The notes under the pieces: generated by a model
Told to the model about the DNA's origin: nothing
Database searches by the model: none
The model's input: only the letters and a program-made list of their open reading frames with translations
Shown here: one piece after another, positions 1 through 9,239 of the stretch
How positions within the stretch are numbered: the first letter of the stretch is position 1
Layout: every line of letters starts with the position of its first letter
NCBI GenBank assembly: GCA_035772405.1
Contig: JAYKKM010000250.1
Location: forward strand, 1,742,001-1,806,000
Source: Chrysogorgia sp. JL179-B06
Lineage: Eukaryota; Cnidaria; Anthozoa; Scleralcyonacea; Chrysogorgiidae
DNA: 64,000 nucleotides
Reading direction: 5' to 3'
Made by a program: the position numbers and the translations under genes

Positions 1-91
1 CAAAATATTGCACACAAAAAATGTGCTACTCCTATCCACAAATTTCGAATGCCTACCCCCTAATATAGATTTTCTTATTTGTTGCTTGCAG

Positions 92-775
92 ATACAAGAT
101 GCAACATCTGAAGATCTGAATAATCTTAAAACACGTGATGATATCGTTTCCCTAGTTAGTGTCAGTGGTTTTGTTAATAACTTTCTCACAGAAACCAACA
201 AAGAAAAAGCTCTTCAGGATCTGCTAATTTTTCAGTCATTGAAAATTAGACAGGCAGAGATAAATGAGATCAGAAGAGGTCTTGAGTCTGTGGGAGTGGG
301 ACTACTTCTCAATGGTAACCAATGCTTGGTGAAGCGTGCCTTTGCAGAATCCAAAGATATCATAATGGCTGATGATCTTCTGAAAAAGATGAATATAGAA
401 GGGTCATTTGTTAAGCTGAGTGATGCACAAATTGAGATCCAAAAACAAGTTATTGGTTGGTTGAAAGAATATAAACTCCCAATGACATTAAACAAAAGTT
501 GACAAGCAAAAATGAAATTACGCATTTCTATTGTTCTTTTCACCCGATGGATATTCTGCAAGTTTAGAAAAGTTGGCACAGTTTATATATGGTGATCCTT
601 TACCACCAACAAAGCTGTTATTTATCAAATTTAGATGTGAGGGAAAAAGCTTCCAGCTGCAGATTCATACACAGGGACACTCCATCTCCCAATTGTTCAT
701 GAATCATATGATCAGTTCCGTACAGTTTTTGATGGAACTTTAAGTATGCAGTGCACTGGATATGGACGTATATAA
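92..775 (+). pseudogene. HECT-type E3 ligase-like gene, 3' part, frameshifted
   Basis: An exon opens after a pyrimidine-rich AG acceptor (AG at 90-91) and encodes a helical segment ending at a stop at 500-502. The next readable block (from about 531) contains LEKLAQFIYGDPLPP, then shifts frame inside the A-run near 640 to ADSYTGTLHLPIV and ends at TAA 773-775. These blocks resemble the C-lobe of the G2E3-like HECT proteins that are multicopy in cnidarians (family recognition from memory). HECT ligases transfer ubiquitin through a cysteine in a T-C-x-x-x-L context; the equivalent position here reads tyrosine, so the copy should be catalytically dead. Two frame changes (frame 2 to 0 to 2) also argue for a pseudogene. 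An unseen intron could explain the first break. Confidence 0.6.
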
Positions 776-961
776 TTTGTGGCAGACTAATATTACAATT
801 AGTTTTATTGCATTGGTTGCTTTCCTTTGCAACAATAAACATTGTTCATTTTGTTACATTTTCCACCAACGTTACTGTAAATTTAAATTATATACCATTT
901 TACACTAAATGTTTTTTATTAAGTTTATATTCTGTTGATTAAATTACATTAATCTATATGT

Positions 962-1216
962 TTAAGTATTTGGTACTTGGTTTACTTTGTCCTCTATAAA
1001 AGATAGGGTTTCCAAATAAATGTCAACACCATGCATTTCACTGTCACGTAGGGGGTTTATCGTGGTCTTAAGCAATATATGGTTCTCATCACTTAGAGGA
1101 TTCCGGGTGCAAGGAATTTCAATTGTACTTGTTTTCTCCATCTGCTGATTCACCATCACAATGCTCAACTGGTGTTGGGCCATTCCAGTCAATACCATAT
1201 AGCTCTGTTCCGATTC
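962..1216 (-). CDS. Terminal exon of unrecognised transposon-like protein
   Basis: On the minus strand an AG acceptor (complement of 1217-1218) opens an exon containing ELYGIDWNGP, then, after an apparent frame change near 1120, a segment with NPLSDENHILLKTTINPLRD and a stop at 962. The GIDW-G-P followed by 'NPL...GVDIYLETL' pattern recalls C-terminal tails of repeated cnidarian proteins, some of which carry integrase cores, but I cannot name the family. No upstream exon is assigned. It may be a broken copy. Confidence 0.35.
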   Translation of the reverse strand, partial: ESEQSYMVLTGMAQHQLSIVMVNQQMEKTSTIEIPCTRNPLSDENHILLKTTINPLRDSEMHGVDIYLETLSFIEDKVNQVPNT

Positions 1217-1572
1217 CTATGAAAGGAATTTACATGTATAAAGATTAGTAATAGAAATTACTTCTGAGAATCATCTACATGTATGTACAAGGGTTGCCTT
1301 TTATAATTTGTACTCTGTTAACATAATTTGTACATCTGTCTGCATATATTTTTATTCAGCACAATAAGGCATTTAATCATCTTTGAGGGTGGGAGTTAAT
1401 GAAGAGGGGCCATATTAGATGGGGGGATTAACATAGAAATTATGGCAACTTTAAACATTTATCCTAACTTTTAACATTTTACTAAAAAACAATTCATATT
1501 CAAAATGTCAAGTTTACAGAAATATAACATAATAAGAAAATACTTAAGGCACTGTTACACTGTGCAATTTTT

Positions 1573-1712
1573 CATGCAACTTGTCTCGCAACACTGATCT
1601 AGAGGCATGCTAAGTAAAAAGTGTAAACGCAAGCATGGGCCCACGTTGCACTCTGCTGACCTTTTTCTTGCTTAACATGCCTCTAGATCAGTGTTGCGAG
1701 ACAAGTTGCATG
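1573..1712. repeat. Foldback element, perfect 37-bp arms
   Basis: The arms at 1573-1609 and 1676-1712 are exact reverse complements over 37 bp (begin CATGCAACTTGTCTCGCAAC) around a 66-bp loop. The arms continue inward imperfectly. There is no coding capacity. It is a MITE or snapback repeat; no clear target duplication was seen. Confidence 0.8.
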
Positions 1713-1875
1713 GTACAGGCTACAGATTACGCTTAGCTAGTTTTGAGTTAATTAGAAGAAACTACAACCACTTTCTCTTTTTAACCAAAACATTTTACTC
1801 TGCCTTACGCCACAAAGTGCTGCGAAATTGTTCTTTAGCTCGTACCATAGCAAACGATTTTATAAAATAGAAAGT

Positions 1876-2017
1876 GATGTACAGTACTGTATATGGAAAG
1901 AAACTGTTTAAAATTTGACCATAATTTTATTCTGCAGGAGGGAAGTGTTTCCCTCCTGCAGAATAAAATTATGGTAAAATTTTAAACAGTTTCTTTCCAT
2001 ATGCAGTACTGTACATC
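1876..2017. repeat. 142-bp near-perfect palindrome
   Basis: The left arm 1876-1944 and right arm 1949-2017 are reverse complements with only a few mismatches, around a 4-base loop (GTGT). The inner part centres on CTGCAGGAGGGAA. This is among the longest tight hairpins in the window and must be either a young MITE or a recent inverted duplication, because such palindromes decay quickly. Confidence 0.85.
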
Positions 2018-2384
2018 TGAAATGGTAACTTCAAATCTTTACTAAGAACCTTCCTAGCTAATGTTGAAGATATCGTTGCTGCAGCACTTCCTATTAAAAG
2101 ATTATGTCAATATTTAACCAAAGAATTAGCAGAAGATTACTTATTAAAGAAAGTTGGATTCTGTGAGGAGATGAAAAAGAAAAAGGTACTGTAGATTACA
2201 GTGATAGCATTGATAACGTCGGTAGTAGGACTAAGTAACAAATTGTGAAAATACCACAAAAAGGCACAAATCTTGCTGAACTTCATCATACCTGTTCATT
2301 CAAGATTTTACAGATTTTGTAATTTTTATGCAGCATAAATAAAAGCAATATACAGGTATTGTATAAATATCATAATTGGAAAAG

Positions 2385-3190
2385 GTAATACTCAATCAGC
2401 TCTACTGTATTTTGTAGTTTTTGTAATTTATCAGACAATGTTTTTCCATTTCCCCACACTGTGCTACAATAATCAAAGTATGGTAAAACTTCAGCTTTGT
2501 ACTTAATTAATCGAGTTTTGAAAGGTATTATGGGAATCATTCACTTTAGAGCACCAAGACTGGAAGATTGTTTTTAAAATTCTATTTATTAATATGGGAG
2601 TCCCAAGTAAGATTTTCATCAATTAGGACTCCAAGAGATTCAAACTCGTCTTTCTTTGTAAAGAAATGTTTACCTTAATGTCTAAGCCATTATGTAGGAG
2701 AGAAAGTTTATATCGGCTTGCAATTAACATGTATTTAGTTTTTGCAACCTTTATGTCAGTTTATTCGCTTTTAACCAATTCTGTTTAATGGTCAAATCAT
2801 GGTTAGCTGCAGTGGAACAGAGTAGTATTCATAGTATACATTTTCGGCTTAGAATATAGCTCACACAAGGCCAGATCATGAATATAAAATAAATAGTAGG
2901 GGACCTAGTATAGATCCTAGGTGGGGAACTCCACAGGTCATATCACAATAATCTGACAACATACCATTAACAAATGTTTTTTGTTTGCATCCGGTTAGAT
3001 AAGACCTAAACCAGTTTAACCCTTCCACTCCTGACTTTCTAGGAGCTCTCCCACTGACGAGTAAAATTGTCTGGCGTTAGACAGAGTAAAATACTAAAGT
3101 ATATGACAAATGGTGTGTTCAGGAGTGAAAGGGTTAAGGTTCAAGTATTGACACCATAATATTTAGTTTCTCTGATAAAATATTGTGATT
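2385..3190 (-). mobile_element. LINE reverse transcriptase fragment (degenerate)
   Basis: Read on the minus strand, the stretch has WFRSYLTGCKQK, then GVPHLGSILGPLLFILYS (the RT block usually written GVPQGSILGP) and, toward 2400, TVWGNGKTLSDKLQKLQN, typical of the end of CR1/jockey-like RT proteins. Stops and frame changes are frequent. The order from 3190 down to 2385 follows the RT domain 5' to 3'. The fragment is interrupted by the MITE at 3016-3137. Confidence 0.7.
3016..3137. mobile_element. TTAA-flanked MITE inside the LINE fragment
   Basis: Both ends carry TTAA followed by an inverted repeat (TTAACCCTTCCACTCCTGA at the left; its near complement ends at 3137 with GGGTTAA). The length is about 121 bp. 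TTAA duplication is typical of piggyBac- or Kolobok-type elements. Removing the element and one TTAA joins the flanking LINE frame (TLNWFRSYLTG), which supports the insertion boundaries. Internal sequence similar to this element also appears near 59,560 and 60,090. Confidence 0.8.
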
Positions 3191-3227
3191 GGCATTTTTC
3201 TCTGATGGCCAGGTTAACATGATTGTG

Positions 3228-3698
3228 CAATTAAAGTGCCTATGACATAAAAATTAAGATTGCCTTGTTTGAAAGAACACTTCAAATGACAGAGGGACAT
3301 TTTTTTGTTTCCTAATGCTTCATTGTCACGATATTTCATTTTGTATAACATGCAAATGTATAATATATGCTGTAATATAAAATATAATGTATATATCTTT
3401 GATATTATAAAACCAAATTTAAGCATGTACAGAACACGATTATTTCCAAAAACATGGAACTTGTAGAATTTCAAGTGATTTTGTGTGATACTGTAATAAC
3501 AAAGATACCGTATGGTACATAACCTTCTCCAATAATTATGCATGTGTACATCACACCATTGTCATTTGCATATAATACAAACTGAACTATCTCAAGAACG
3601 AAAAGCAAGGAAATGAAAAACTACAGATGTTACTCTGTTATTTTAAGTGTTCTTTCAAATAAGGCAAACTTAATTTTCATGCCATAGACACTTTAAAT
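3228..3698. repeat. Foldback element with ~58-bp imperfect arms
   Basis: The arms at about 3228-3286 and 3640-3698 are reverse complements with scattered mismatches (each contains AAAGAACACTT or its complement). The AT-rich 350-bp centre holds only a poor minus-strand ORF, which I regard as fortuitous. It is a probable non-autonomous DNA element. Confidence 0.65.
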
Positions 3699-3728
3699 AA
3701 ATCAAGTATTTCTTGTACAGTTTTTTAG

Positions 3729-4382
3729 TAATATTTTGCCTGGGAAAACATTTATGCGCGATTATGGTGTCCGCCAAGAGTTTGTTACTATAATTCCACT
3801 AGGTGAGTATAATGCTTTTTAAATTCATTCAGTTTGTATTTACTGTATTGTGACTATTTTTTATATTATTAGCAACAAAAATCACAAGCTTGCAGAACTT
3901 TTACTACCCACTACAAGCCATGACAAACACAAAGGATAGACTTTTTAATACCCCTGTTTGTAAAACAGATCGGTATAGGAAATAATTTATTATCAGCCAC
4001 AGCATGCACAGTAAATAGTTTGATAAACCGCTCATATATACAGTACTTAGTTATATTATTTTTAATTATTATATATCTTATATTTTGTATATTTTTGTCC
4101 ACACGTAATTCAGTCATAGACTGCAATGTGTGTTTTACATTATCTACAGGCAATGAACGATTTATCTATCTAATTACAGGTACAACTGACCTTCATATAA
4201 GTAAACAATTGCGATACTGGGAAGAATTAGGAAAACGAATTGAAGAATTCTTGAATTCAAGCGACCAGTATGATGCTACAAAAGAATGGGAAGAGGTTAC
4301 ATTCTTTGCTGCAGAGCTACATCAAGAATTGTTTCAATTGGTAAATGCAATTATTTACAGAAGGCAAGGTGAATATTGGTGA
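3729..4382 (+). CDS. Two-exon 3' end of an unrecognised gene
   Basis: Exon 1 (3729-3802) follows a TTTTTTAG acceptor, encodes LPGKTFMRDYGVRQEF, and ends at the donor GTGAGT. Exon 2 starts at 4180 after TAATTACAG; the split glycine codon joins in frame (phase 1) and the reading continues through KQLRYWEELGKRIEEFLNSS to a TGA at 4380-4382. Matching phases and clean splice sites support a real spliced gene end. The second exon looks mostly helical and acidic/aromatic. I do not recognise the family, and upstream exons are not visible. Confidence 0.45.
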
Positions 4383-4636
4383 ATAATAGACAAAGTTGAA
4401 GTTATTATTCATCGATATCCACTGAGATTGAGTTGAATAATAATTTGAATATAATTTATACACATTTCCCTACTTTTAAGAACAGCATTTTCTTTAAAAT
4501 TATCAATGTTCTCCTCTGTCACTTTGACAAATTAGCCATTTAAAAAAATGCTATAGGTGATTATCAAGAATTAATTAGCTCAACCAATCAGCACATACAA
4601 TTTTCAATAATCACCTACTGTATGTATTTATAAGTA

Positions 4637-4784
4637 ATACCATGACTTGAGGAAAATTAGCGATTAAATTGCCCGCCGCCGAGGGAAGATTTGTGAAAGT
4701 CCGAGGCCGAAGCCCGATGACTTTTACAAATCTTCCCGAGGCGAAGGGCAATTTAATCGCTAATTTCCCGACAAGTCATGGTAT
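4637..4784. repeat. Foldback MITE, ATACCATGACTTG ends
   Basis: Arms run inward from ATACCATGACTTG (4637) and its complement ending at 4784. The inner arms AGCGATTAAATTGCCC and GGGCAATTTAATCGCT also pair. The centre is GC-richer (GAGGCCGAAGCCCGA). It is non-coding. Confidence 0.75.
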
Positions 4785-4994
4785 CAGTTTGTAATATTAT
4801 AATCGCCGAGGAAAACTCAGGGAAGTATGCTGAGATAAGTTTAGGTGTTTGATTTTGTATGGTTCAGTGAAGTTGTTTACGAGTTTTATTACTATTGATT
4901 GAAGTAATTATACCTTTGGGAGATGCTTTGTGTTTGTGAGATATGCAAGTTCTACGACTATCTATAATATTATATCTATAATAGATATGCAAGC

Positions 4995-5105
4995 GGGAAA
5001 TTTAGTAAAAGAGAAAGGATCTCTTTGTCTACTAATTTTCCCCTGCATGGTTGATGAGGGAAAATTAGTAGACAAAGAAATCTTTTGTTTTCTACTAAAT
5101 TTCCC
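4995..5105. repeat. Nested hairpin repeat
   Basis: Outer arms GGGAAATTTAGTA / TACTAAATTTCCC enclose inner arms CTTTGTCTACTAATTTTCCC (5023-5042) and their complement ending at 5077. Arms within arms suggest two rounds of inverted duplication of one sequence. Confidence 0.65.
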
Positions 5106-5864
5106 GGGGAAATTTAGAAGACAAAGGCGTATGCATGGGTAATGAGGAAAATACGAGGTTTACATTCCCGGAGAGAACAAAAGAATCCGAGGCGATCATG
5201 GTATTATTATACTAAATTGTAGTATTAAGAAATGAACTGTGATAATTTACTGGGCAAGTATTTATCGATCAACCAGCAGATCGCAGACTCTATCAACAAG
5301 CTACAAACCATGACATTTACATGAAAGATTCATCAGGTTTGTAAGATTTAATTAATTTATTTATTTAGTAAACTTCTCCTAATACTGTATGACATCATCA
5401 ATGGCAGGGCCCATTTACCACTGGAAAATGTATAAATGTGCAGTGCATGTTCAGTACACGACAGTTAAAAATTTATAACATTTTTAACATTTTATTACAC
5501 ATTACAGTAGCTGCTTCATCCTCATCTGTTTGCATTTATGCATTGGAAAATACAGTACAGGAAATTGGGCATACAGTATCCCATTCGCCGTAATGAACTG
5601 ACAGTGGTGTCTCTTTCATATTTATTTAACTTTTTAGTAAAACAAATCCTGGTTCATAGTTATACAGATAAATTACTGTTTCTACCCATGGCCTTCAAAA
5701 AGGCAAATGAATGTTCGTAAGCTGGTAAGGATAATATTTCTTCAAACCATGTCTTGTGCATTTTCCTGCAAATATCATTATCATGTACAGTATGGTACAT
5801 ACTGTAAAATCTCCTATTTGAATAATACATTTACAATGAAACCTAATAATTTAATCTTGCAGAT
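5106..5864. other. No gene seen
   Basis: AT-rich sequence with only short chance ORFs. It ends at a plausible splice acceptor (CTTGCAG) that opens the next coding block. Confidence 0.4.
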
Positions 5865-7029
5865 CGAGAGTTTTTTTTTCGGGGGTTGTGGTTGGAAACC
5901 AAGAAAGCTGAAATGGTCACTTCAAGATCTAAGCTGGATTGCACAAACCTCGATATTGCTGGAAAAGATCTTTCGACCTGATAATTTTAAGTTTAAAACA
6001 TTAAACAAAAGGGTTGCGGTACATGAAGATTTCCAGCCAAAGTTTACATATGACCACTATGAATGGGAGAATAAGTTCCAAGAAGGTGAGAGCATTAACA
6101 ACATTGAATATGAGATATTCAAGCCATGTCAGAGAAGCACAAGAAACACAACTAAAGTACTAAAGGTACGGTGCTCTCTTATGGAGAATTATGGTGTTAA
6201 TTATCATGATGGATTTGAAGCAAACCAAGCTGTAACTGCACCAAAATGGGGTGGTGTTGCATATTTAGATGGTAACATTGTGGCGAAGTTGATAAACACA
6301 TGCCCAGTAGACAACTACTTAACAATGTTTTATCTTTACCTGAAAAGTCATTCAGCAGTTTTAGACCATTGAAATTATCCTCAGCAGAGTATGCAAAATG
6401 TCTCGTTAACATAATGAGTTCATTTGACAAAGCAGAATTTGCTGTTGGTAAAGTTGAGTGGCTAAAACAGTTTCCACAATTCGATTTTTCAACATTATCC
6501 ACCGTTGATGTCTGGGGGTGTGAACTGAACATGATCATGCCATCCTTAGCCCCAATCTTGTACAGCTCATTACAAACAAATTGTGACTCAGCATACTGTC
6601 CTCAGAAAGAAAAAAGTCACCAATTGCCAAAGCATTTTCATTATTTATGGTAATGTGAAAAGAACAGACAGTGAAACCAGCTACGTTGAGGCAATCATCC
6701 ACCAATGGCTTTGCCCACAACCAAGACCATGCCATGTTGCATTTGATGAAGAGGTACCACCAACAGCTCCTACCAGAATTAGTGAACCTGAGCTTGTGTT
6801 ACCAGGTAATTACTTTAGTCAGTCGTTATGTGGCGGTTCCCATACATCCCAAACAAGGGAATTCAACAATGGAGCTCCATGGGTTTTGCCAATTCTCTTT
6901 GGGGATTTAGCAAGAACTGGTAAACTCAAAGGTCCTGAAGAACTCCCACCTGTTTTATGTGTCCAATTTGAGATACTATCTTGCGCCGTTTCTTTCCATA
7001 ACTTCATGTACTTTTTAGGAACCTCTTGA
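5865..7029 (+). pseudogene. Unrecognised transposon-like protein with NTCPVDNYLT motif
   Basis: After the CTTGCAG acceptor an open frame to 6372 encodes KFTYDHYEWENKFQ and, near its end, GGVAYLDGNIVAKLINTCP followed by VDNYLTMF. The reading then continues in another frame (6300-6653, LSTVDVWGCELNMIMP) and again in a third (6583-7029, with HQWLCPQPRPCHVAFDEE and LKGPEELPPVLCVQFEI). The three frames look like one protein broken by two frameshifts or short introns. A cysteine in a 'TCPVDN-LT' setting is suggestive of a papain-fold or OTU-like active site, but this is guesswork. I cannot name the family. Confidence 0.4.
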
Positions 7030-7220
7030 TAACGCTGTGCCTCAGCCCTTGCTGCTGCTGCCACATTTTCAAAATCTTTATCTTTCCTCATCTTCTTTGT
7101 TTCTTCTCGTTTCTTCCTTCTTTCAATTTTCTTGCGCTTGTTTCTGTCTATCATTATTCGCATCTCTTCAATGGTATTTTCTCGCGTTTGAAATTCAACG
7201 TCTTTCTCCGAATCCGACAT
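6819..7220 (-). CDS. Charged coiled-coil ORF, unknown
   Basis: From an ATG at 7220 the minus strand encodes about 134 residues, beginning MSDSEKDVEFQTRENTIEEM and followed by a lysine/arginine/glutamate block (RNKRKKIERRKKREETKKM). It looks like a solvent-exposed helix or coiled coil. The last third overlaps the opposite-strand block above, so the real end is doubtful. It may be a first exon of a gene or transposon read leftward. No family is recognised. Confidence 0.35.
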   Translation of the reverse strand: MSDSEKDVEFQTRENTIEEMRIMIDRNKRKKIERRKKREETKKMRKDKDFENVAAAARAEAQRYQEVPKKYMKLWKETAQDSISNWTHKTGGSSSGPLSLPVLAKSPKRIGKTHGAPLLNSLVWDVWEPPHND

Positions 7221-7856
7221 TTCGCATCGTCTCCAGCACAGGCGAAAGGTAACCAGTCTAATATCGCATCCGTCTTTACGTATTTCCTGTGACAACTGTC
7301 AGCCGGATTTAGATATTAGTAGTACTAAATTTTTCGACTAGAGAAATTTGCGAAAAGCACTGGAGTTAACTAATTTTTTGTTCCTTACCACAGGCAGGGT
7401 TCGAGATTTGCGGTATCCTAGTATCCTGACGATACCAGTTTTTAATTTTGGATACCAGATGTTAAACTTTGGTATCCTACTTGGATACCCAGAAATTTGT
7501 ACTTAAACACTAATATTTACCACAATATATCTAAAACTCTGGCTTTAGTATAAACTAACTTAACTAAGTCATGAATATAATACACAAGTCATATAATATA
7601 ACATATTTCATTTTGATATTTTCATTTAATTTCGAAACGATTGGCGAATTCTCGCTTTGGCGCACAAAGTCTGGAGACGAGTATTTCACATCCGGGATGA
7701 ATGACGTACGGAAGGTCGTTTTTATTTTGAAGTTTGAACATTGTTGATTGTTCATAAAATTATTAAAATATTCGCTGAAATATTTACGACATCAGACATG
7801 AATAAATAAATATAAAGATATGTTAAAATACTTGGTTAGAACATCGACAGCCAATT

Positions 7857-8210
7857 GTGATGTCGATAACACCGTGGAAGCGGATACTGTGGCAGTGGAG
7901 TCAACGACAGTCAGTAAGAAAAAAAACACAACAAAGACGAAAGTTCAATCCAGCCTGGCAAAAAGCATTTTCGTGGGTAAAATTGATCAACAATAAATTG
8001 TTTTGTAGTGTTTGTATGAACAGTAAATACGCTGATAGTTTGAGTAAATTTGTGAAATTAGGCTGTACTATAAACTTTCACATCAAATCTCTACGCAAAC
8101 ATGGCCAAAGTATTACGGACATAGTAAATGTGTTGCGAATGCCAAGGCTTGTTCTGCTCCGCCAGGAACAAATCCCGCCGAAAGAGCAATACAAGTATTA
8201 TTATAAGTAA
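7857..8210 (+). CDS. TTF-type zinc-finger N-terminal remnant of hAT transposase
   Basis: The 117-residue ORF contains RRKFNPAWQKAFSWVKL, then LFCSVCM and INFHIKSLRKHGQS, the C-x2-C ... H-x4-H layout of the TTF zinc finger that precedes the catalytic region in ZMYM-like hAT transposases. Family knowledge: this domain binds the element ends. The rest of the transposase (RNase-H-like core and dimerisation region) is missing, consistent with an internal deletion. The ORF ends where the nested MITE starts. Confidence 0.65.
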   Translation: MMSITPWKRILWQWSQRQSVRKKTQQRRKFNPAWQKAFSWVKLINNKLFCSVCMNSKYADSLSKFVKLGCTINFHIKSLRKHGQSITDIVNVLRMPRLVLLRQEQIPPKEQYKYYYK

Positions 8211-8307
8211 TATCATGGTAGTGAGGTGTATTAGCTGTTAAACTGCCCGCTCGATGAGGGTCATTAAGTAAAATTCCTGAGGGCCGCACCTCCTCACTAC
8301 CATGATA
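8211..8307. mobile_element. Short MITE nested in the hAT element
   Basis: Ends TATCATGGTAGTGAGG and CCTCACTACCATGATA pair exactly over 16 bp. The 97-bp element lies inside the hAT copy, so it inserted later. Confidence 0.75.
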
Positions 8308-8484
8308 ATACCATAGTTTATAATACCAAGTTTACCAAGATAATACCAAGTTTAGAATGCTAGTATCCTACTTGGATACCAACAAAAAATTCTAATCTCG
8401 AACCCTGCCACAGGTGATGTGCCAAATGCATGTATAAAAGCGCGGTGATAATTACTTTCTTTCCAGCAGGAACAAGATCATAAC

Positions 8485-9195
8485 ATGAGAACGATTGACC
8501 GGGTTCACCTAACAAACGCTACAGATGATGCAGCGTTGGCAAAAGGTGCGTTTGGAAAGTGCAAATTAAAACTGTACCAGAGTCACTTTCCAAAGAGTTC
8601 AGAAAAGGGGTTTCAAAGACCGACGTTATGAGTGAGACAAACATTCTCCGTGGCCTGTCGCATCCTGGATTACCTATCCTGTTGGGAATTGATTTGTCCA
8701 AAACGCAGTATCTAATGGTTTCTTTATTTTATGGCATTGACAAACGAAATACAACGTTATGAGTTTTTGAACTCTGGCAAGAACGACTTTAATTTAGATA
8801 AGTTACGGTCGCTTTCAATAATTATTAGACTAGGCGAGACTTTGGCCTATATTCATAAGCACGGTATCTTACACAACGATATTAAGAGCGATAATATTGT
8901 TCTTTACAAGGAGGGAGAAGAATTGAACGCTGTCTTGATAGATTTTGGCAAAGCATGCAAAATTGGAGAAGGCGAACACCGTATGCTTTCAGAAGAAATG
9001 AAGCGAAAGTATCGGGAAAATCATGCTCATATTGCTCCCGAAATAGTTGACGGAATTGCGCCACAGTCAATTGCCAGCGATATATTTTCATTGGGAAGGG
9101 TAGTCTGTAGTATTGGAGAATTTGGAAAGTGGATGGATATTGTAAAGCTAGGTAATACATGCACCGAAAAAAACATAGCAAAAGGTGCGCATTAA
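8485..9195 (+). pseudogene. Protein kinase-like gene, two frameshifts, 3' truncated
   Basis: From ATG 8485 the frame gives a glycine-loop-like AKGAFGKCKLKLY. After a shift near 8559 it reads QIKTVPESL (candidate VAIK lysine) and SETNILRGLSHPGLPILLG, and after a second shift near 8745 it continues to a stop at 9195. Catalytic blocks are intact: HKHGILHNDIKSDNIVL (HRD region with N for R), LIDFGKACKIG (DFG), HIAPEIVDG (APE) and SDIFSLGRV. No intron is visible, unlike most kinase genes. The end (IAKGAH) lacks the C-terminal helices of the C-lobe. Either a retro-copy or a degraded member of a lineage-specific kinase expansion. Confidence 0.7.
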
Positions 9196-9237
9196 CCTTT
9201 TTAATCGATGAATGTTAACCTTTTTAATCGATGAATG
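9192..9237. repeat. 23-bp tandem duplication
   Basis: Two exact adjacent copies of a 23-bp unit starting TTAACCTTTTTAATCGATG, right at the kinase stop codon. Confidence 0.85.
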
Positions 9238-9239
9238 CA

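Larger units (their letters stand above)
7395..8407 (+). mobile_element. hAT-like element carrying a TTF-type zinc-finger ORF
   Basis: The ends are CAGGGTTCGAGATT and its complement AATCTCGAACCCTG, typical hAT termini. A 7-bp direct repeat CCACAGG touches both ends (7388-7394 and 8408-8414); hAT normally makes 8 bp, so one base may have changed. The 1-kb length and single short ORF mean it is non-autonomous. A short MITE is nested near its right end. Subterminal GGTATCC/GGATACC motifs are repeated at both ends. Confidence 0.8.

Noticed and set aside
232..579. 115-codon minus ORF opposite the HECT-like exon
   Set aside because: Antisense shadow of the better-supported plus-strand reading.
3214..3543. 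109-codon minus ORF
   Set aside because: Lies in an AT-rich foldback element; composition is low complexity with no domain.
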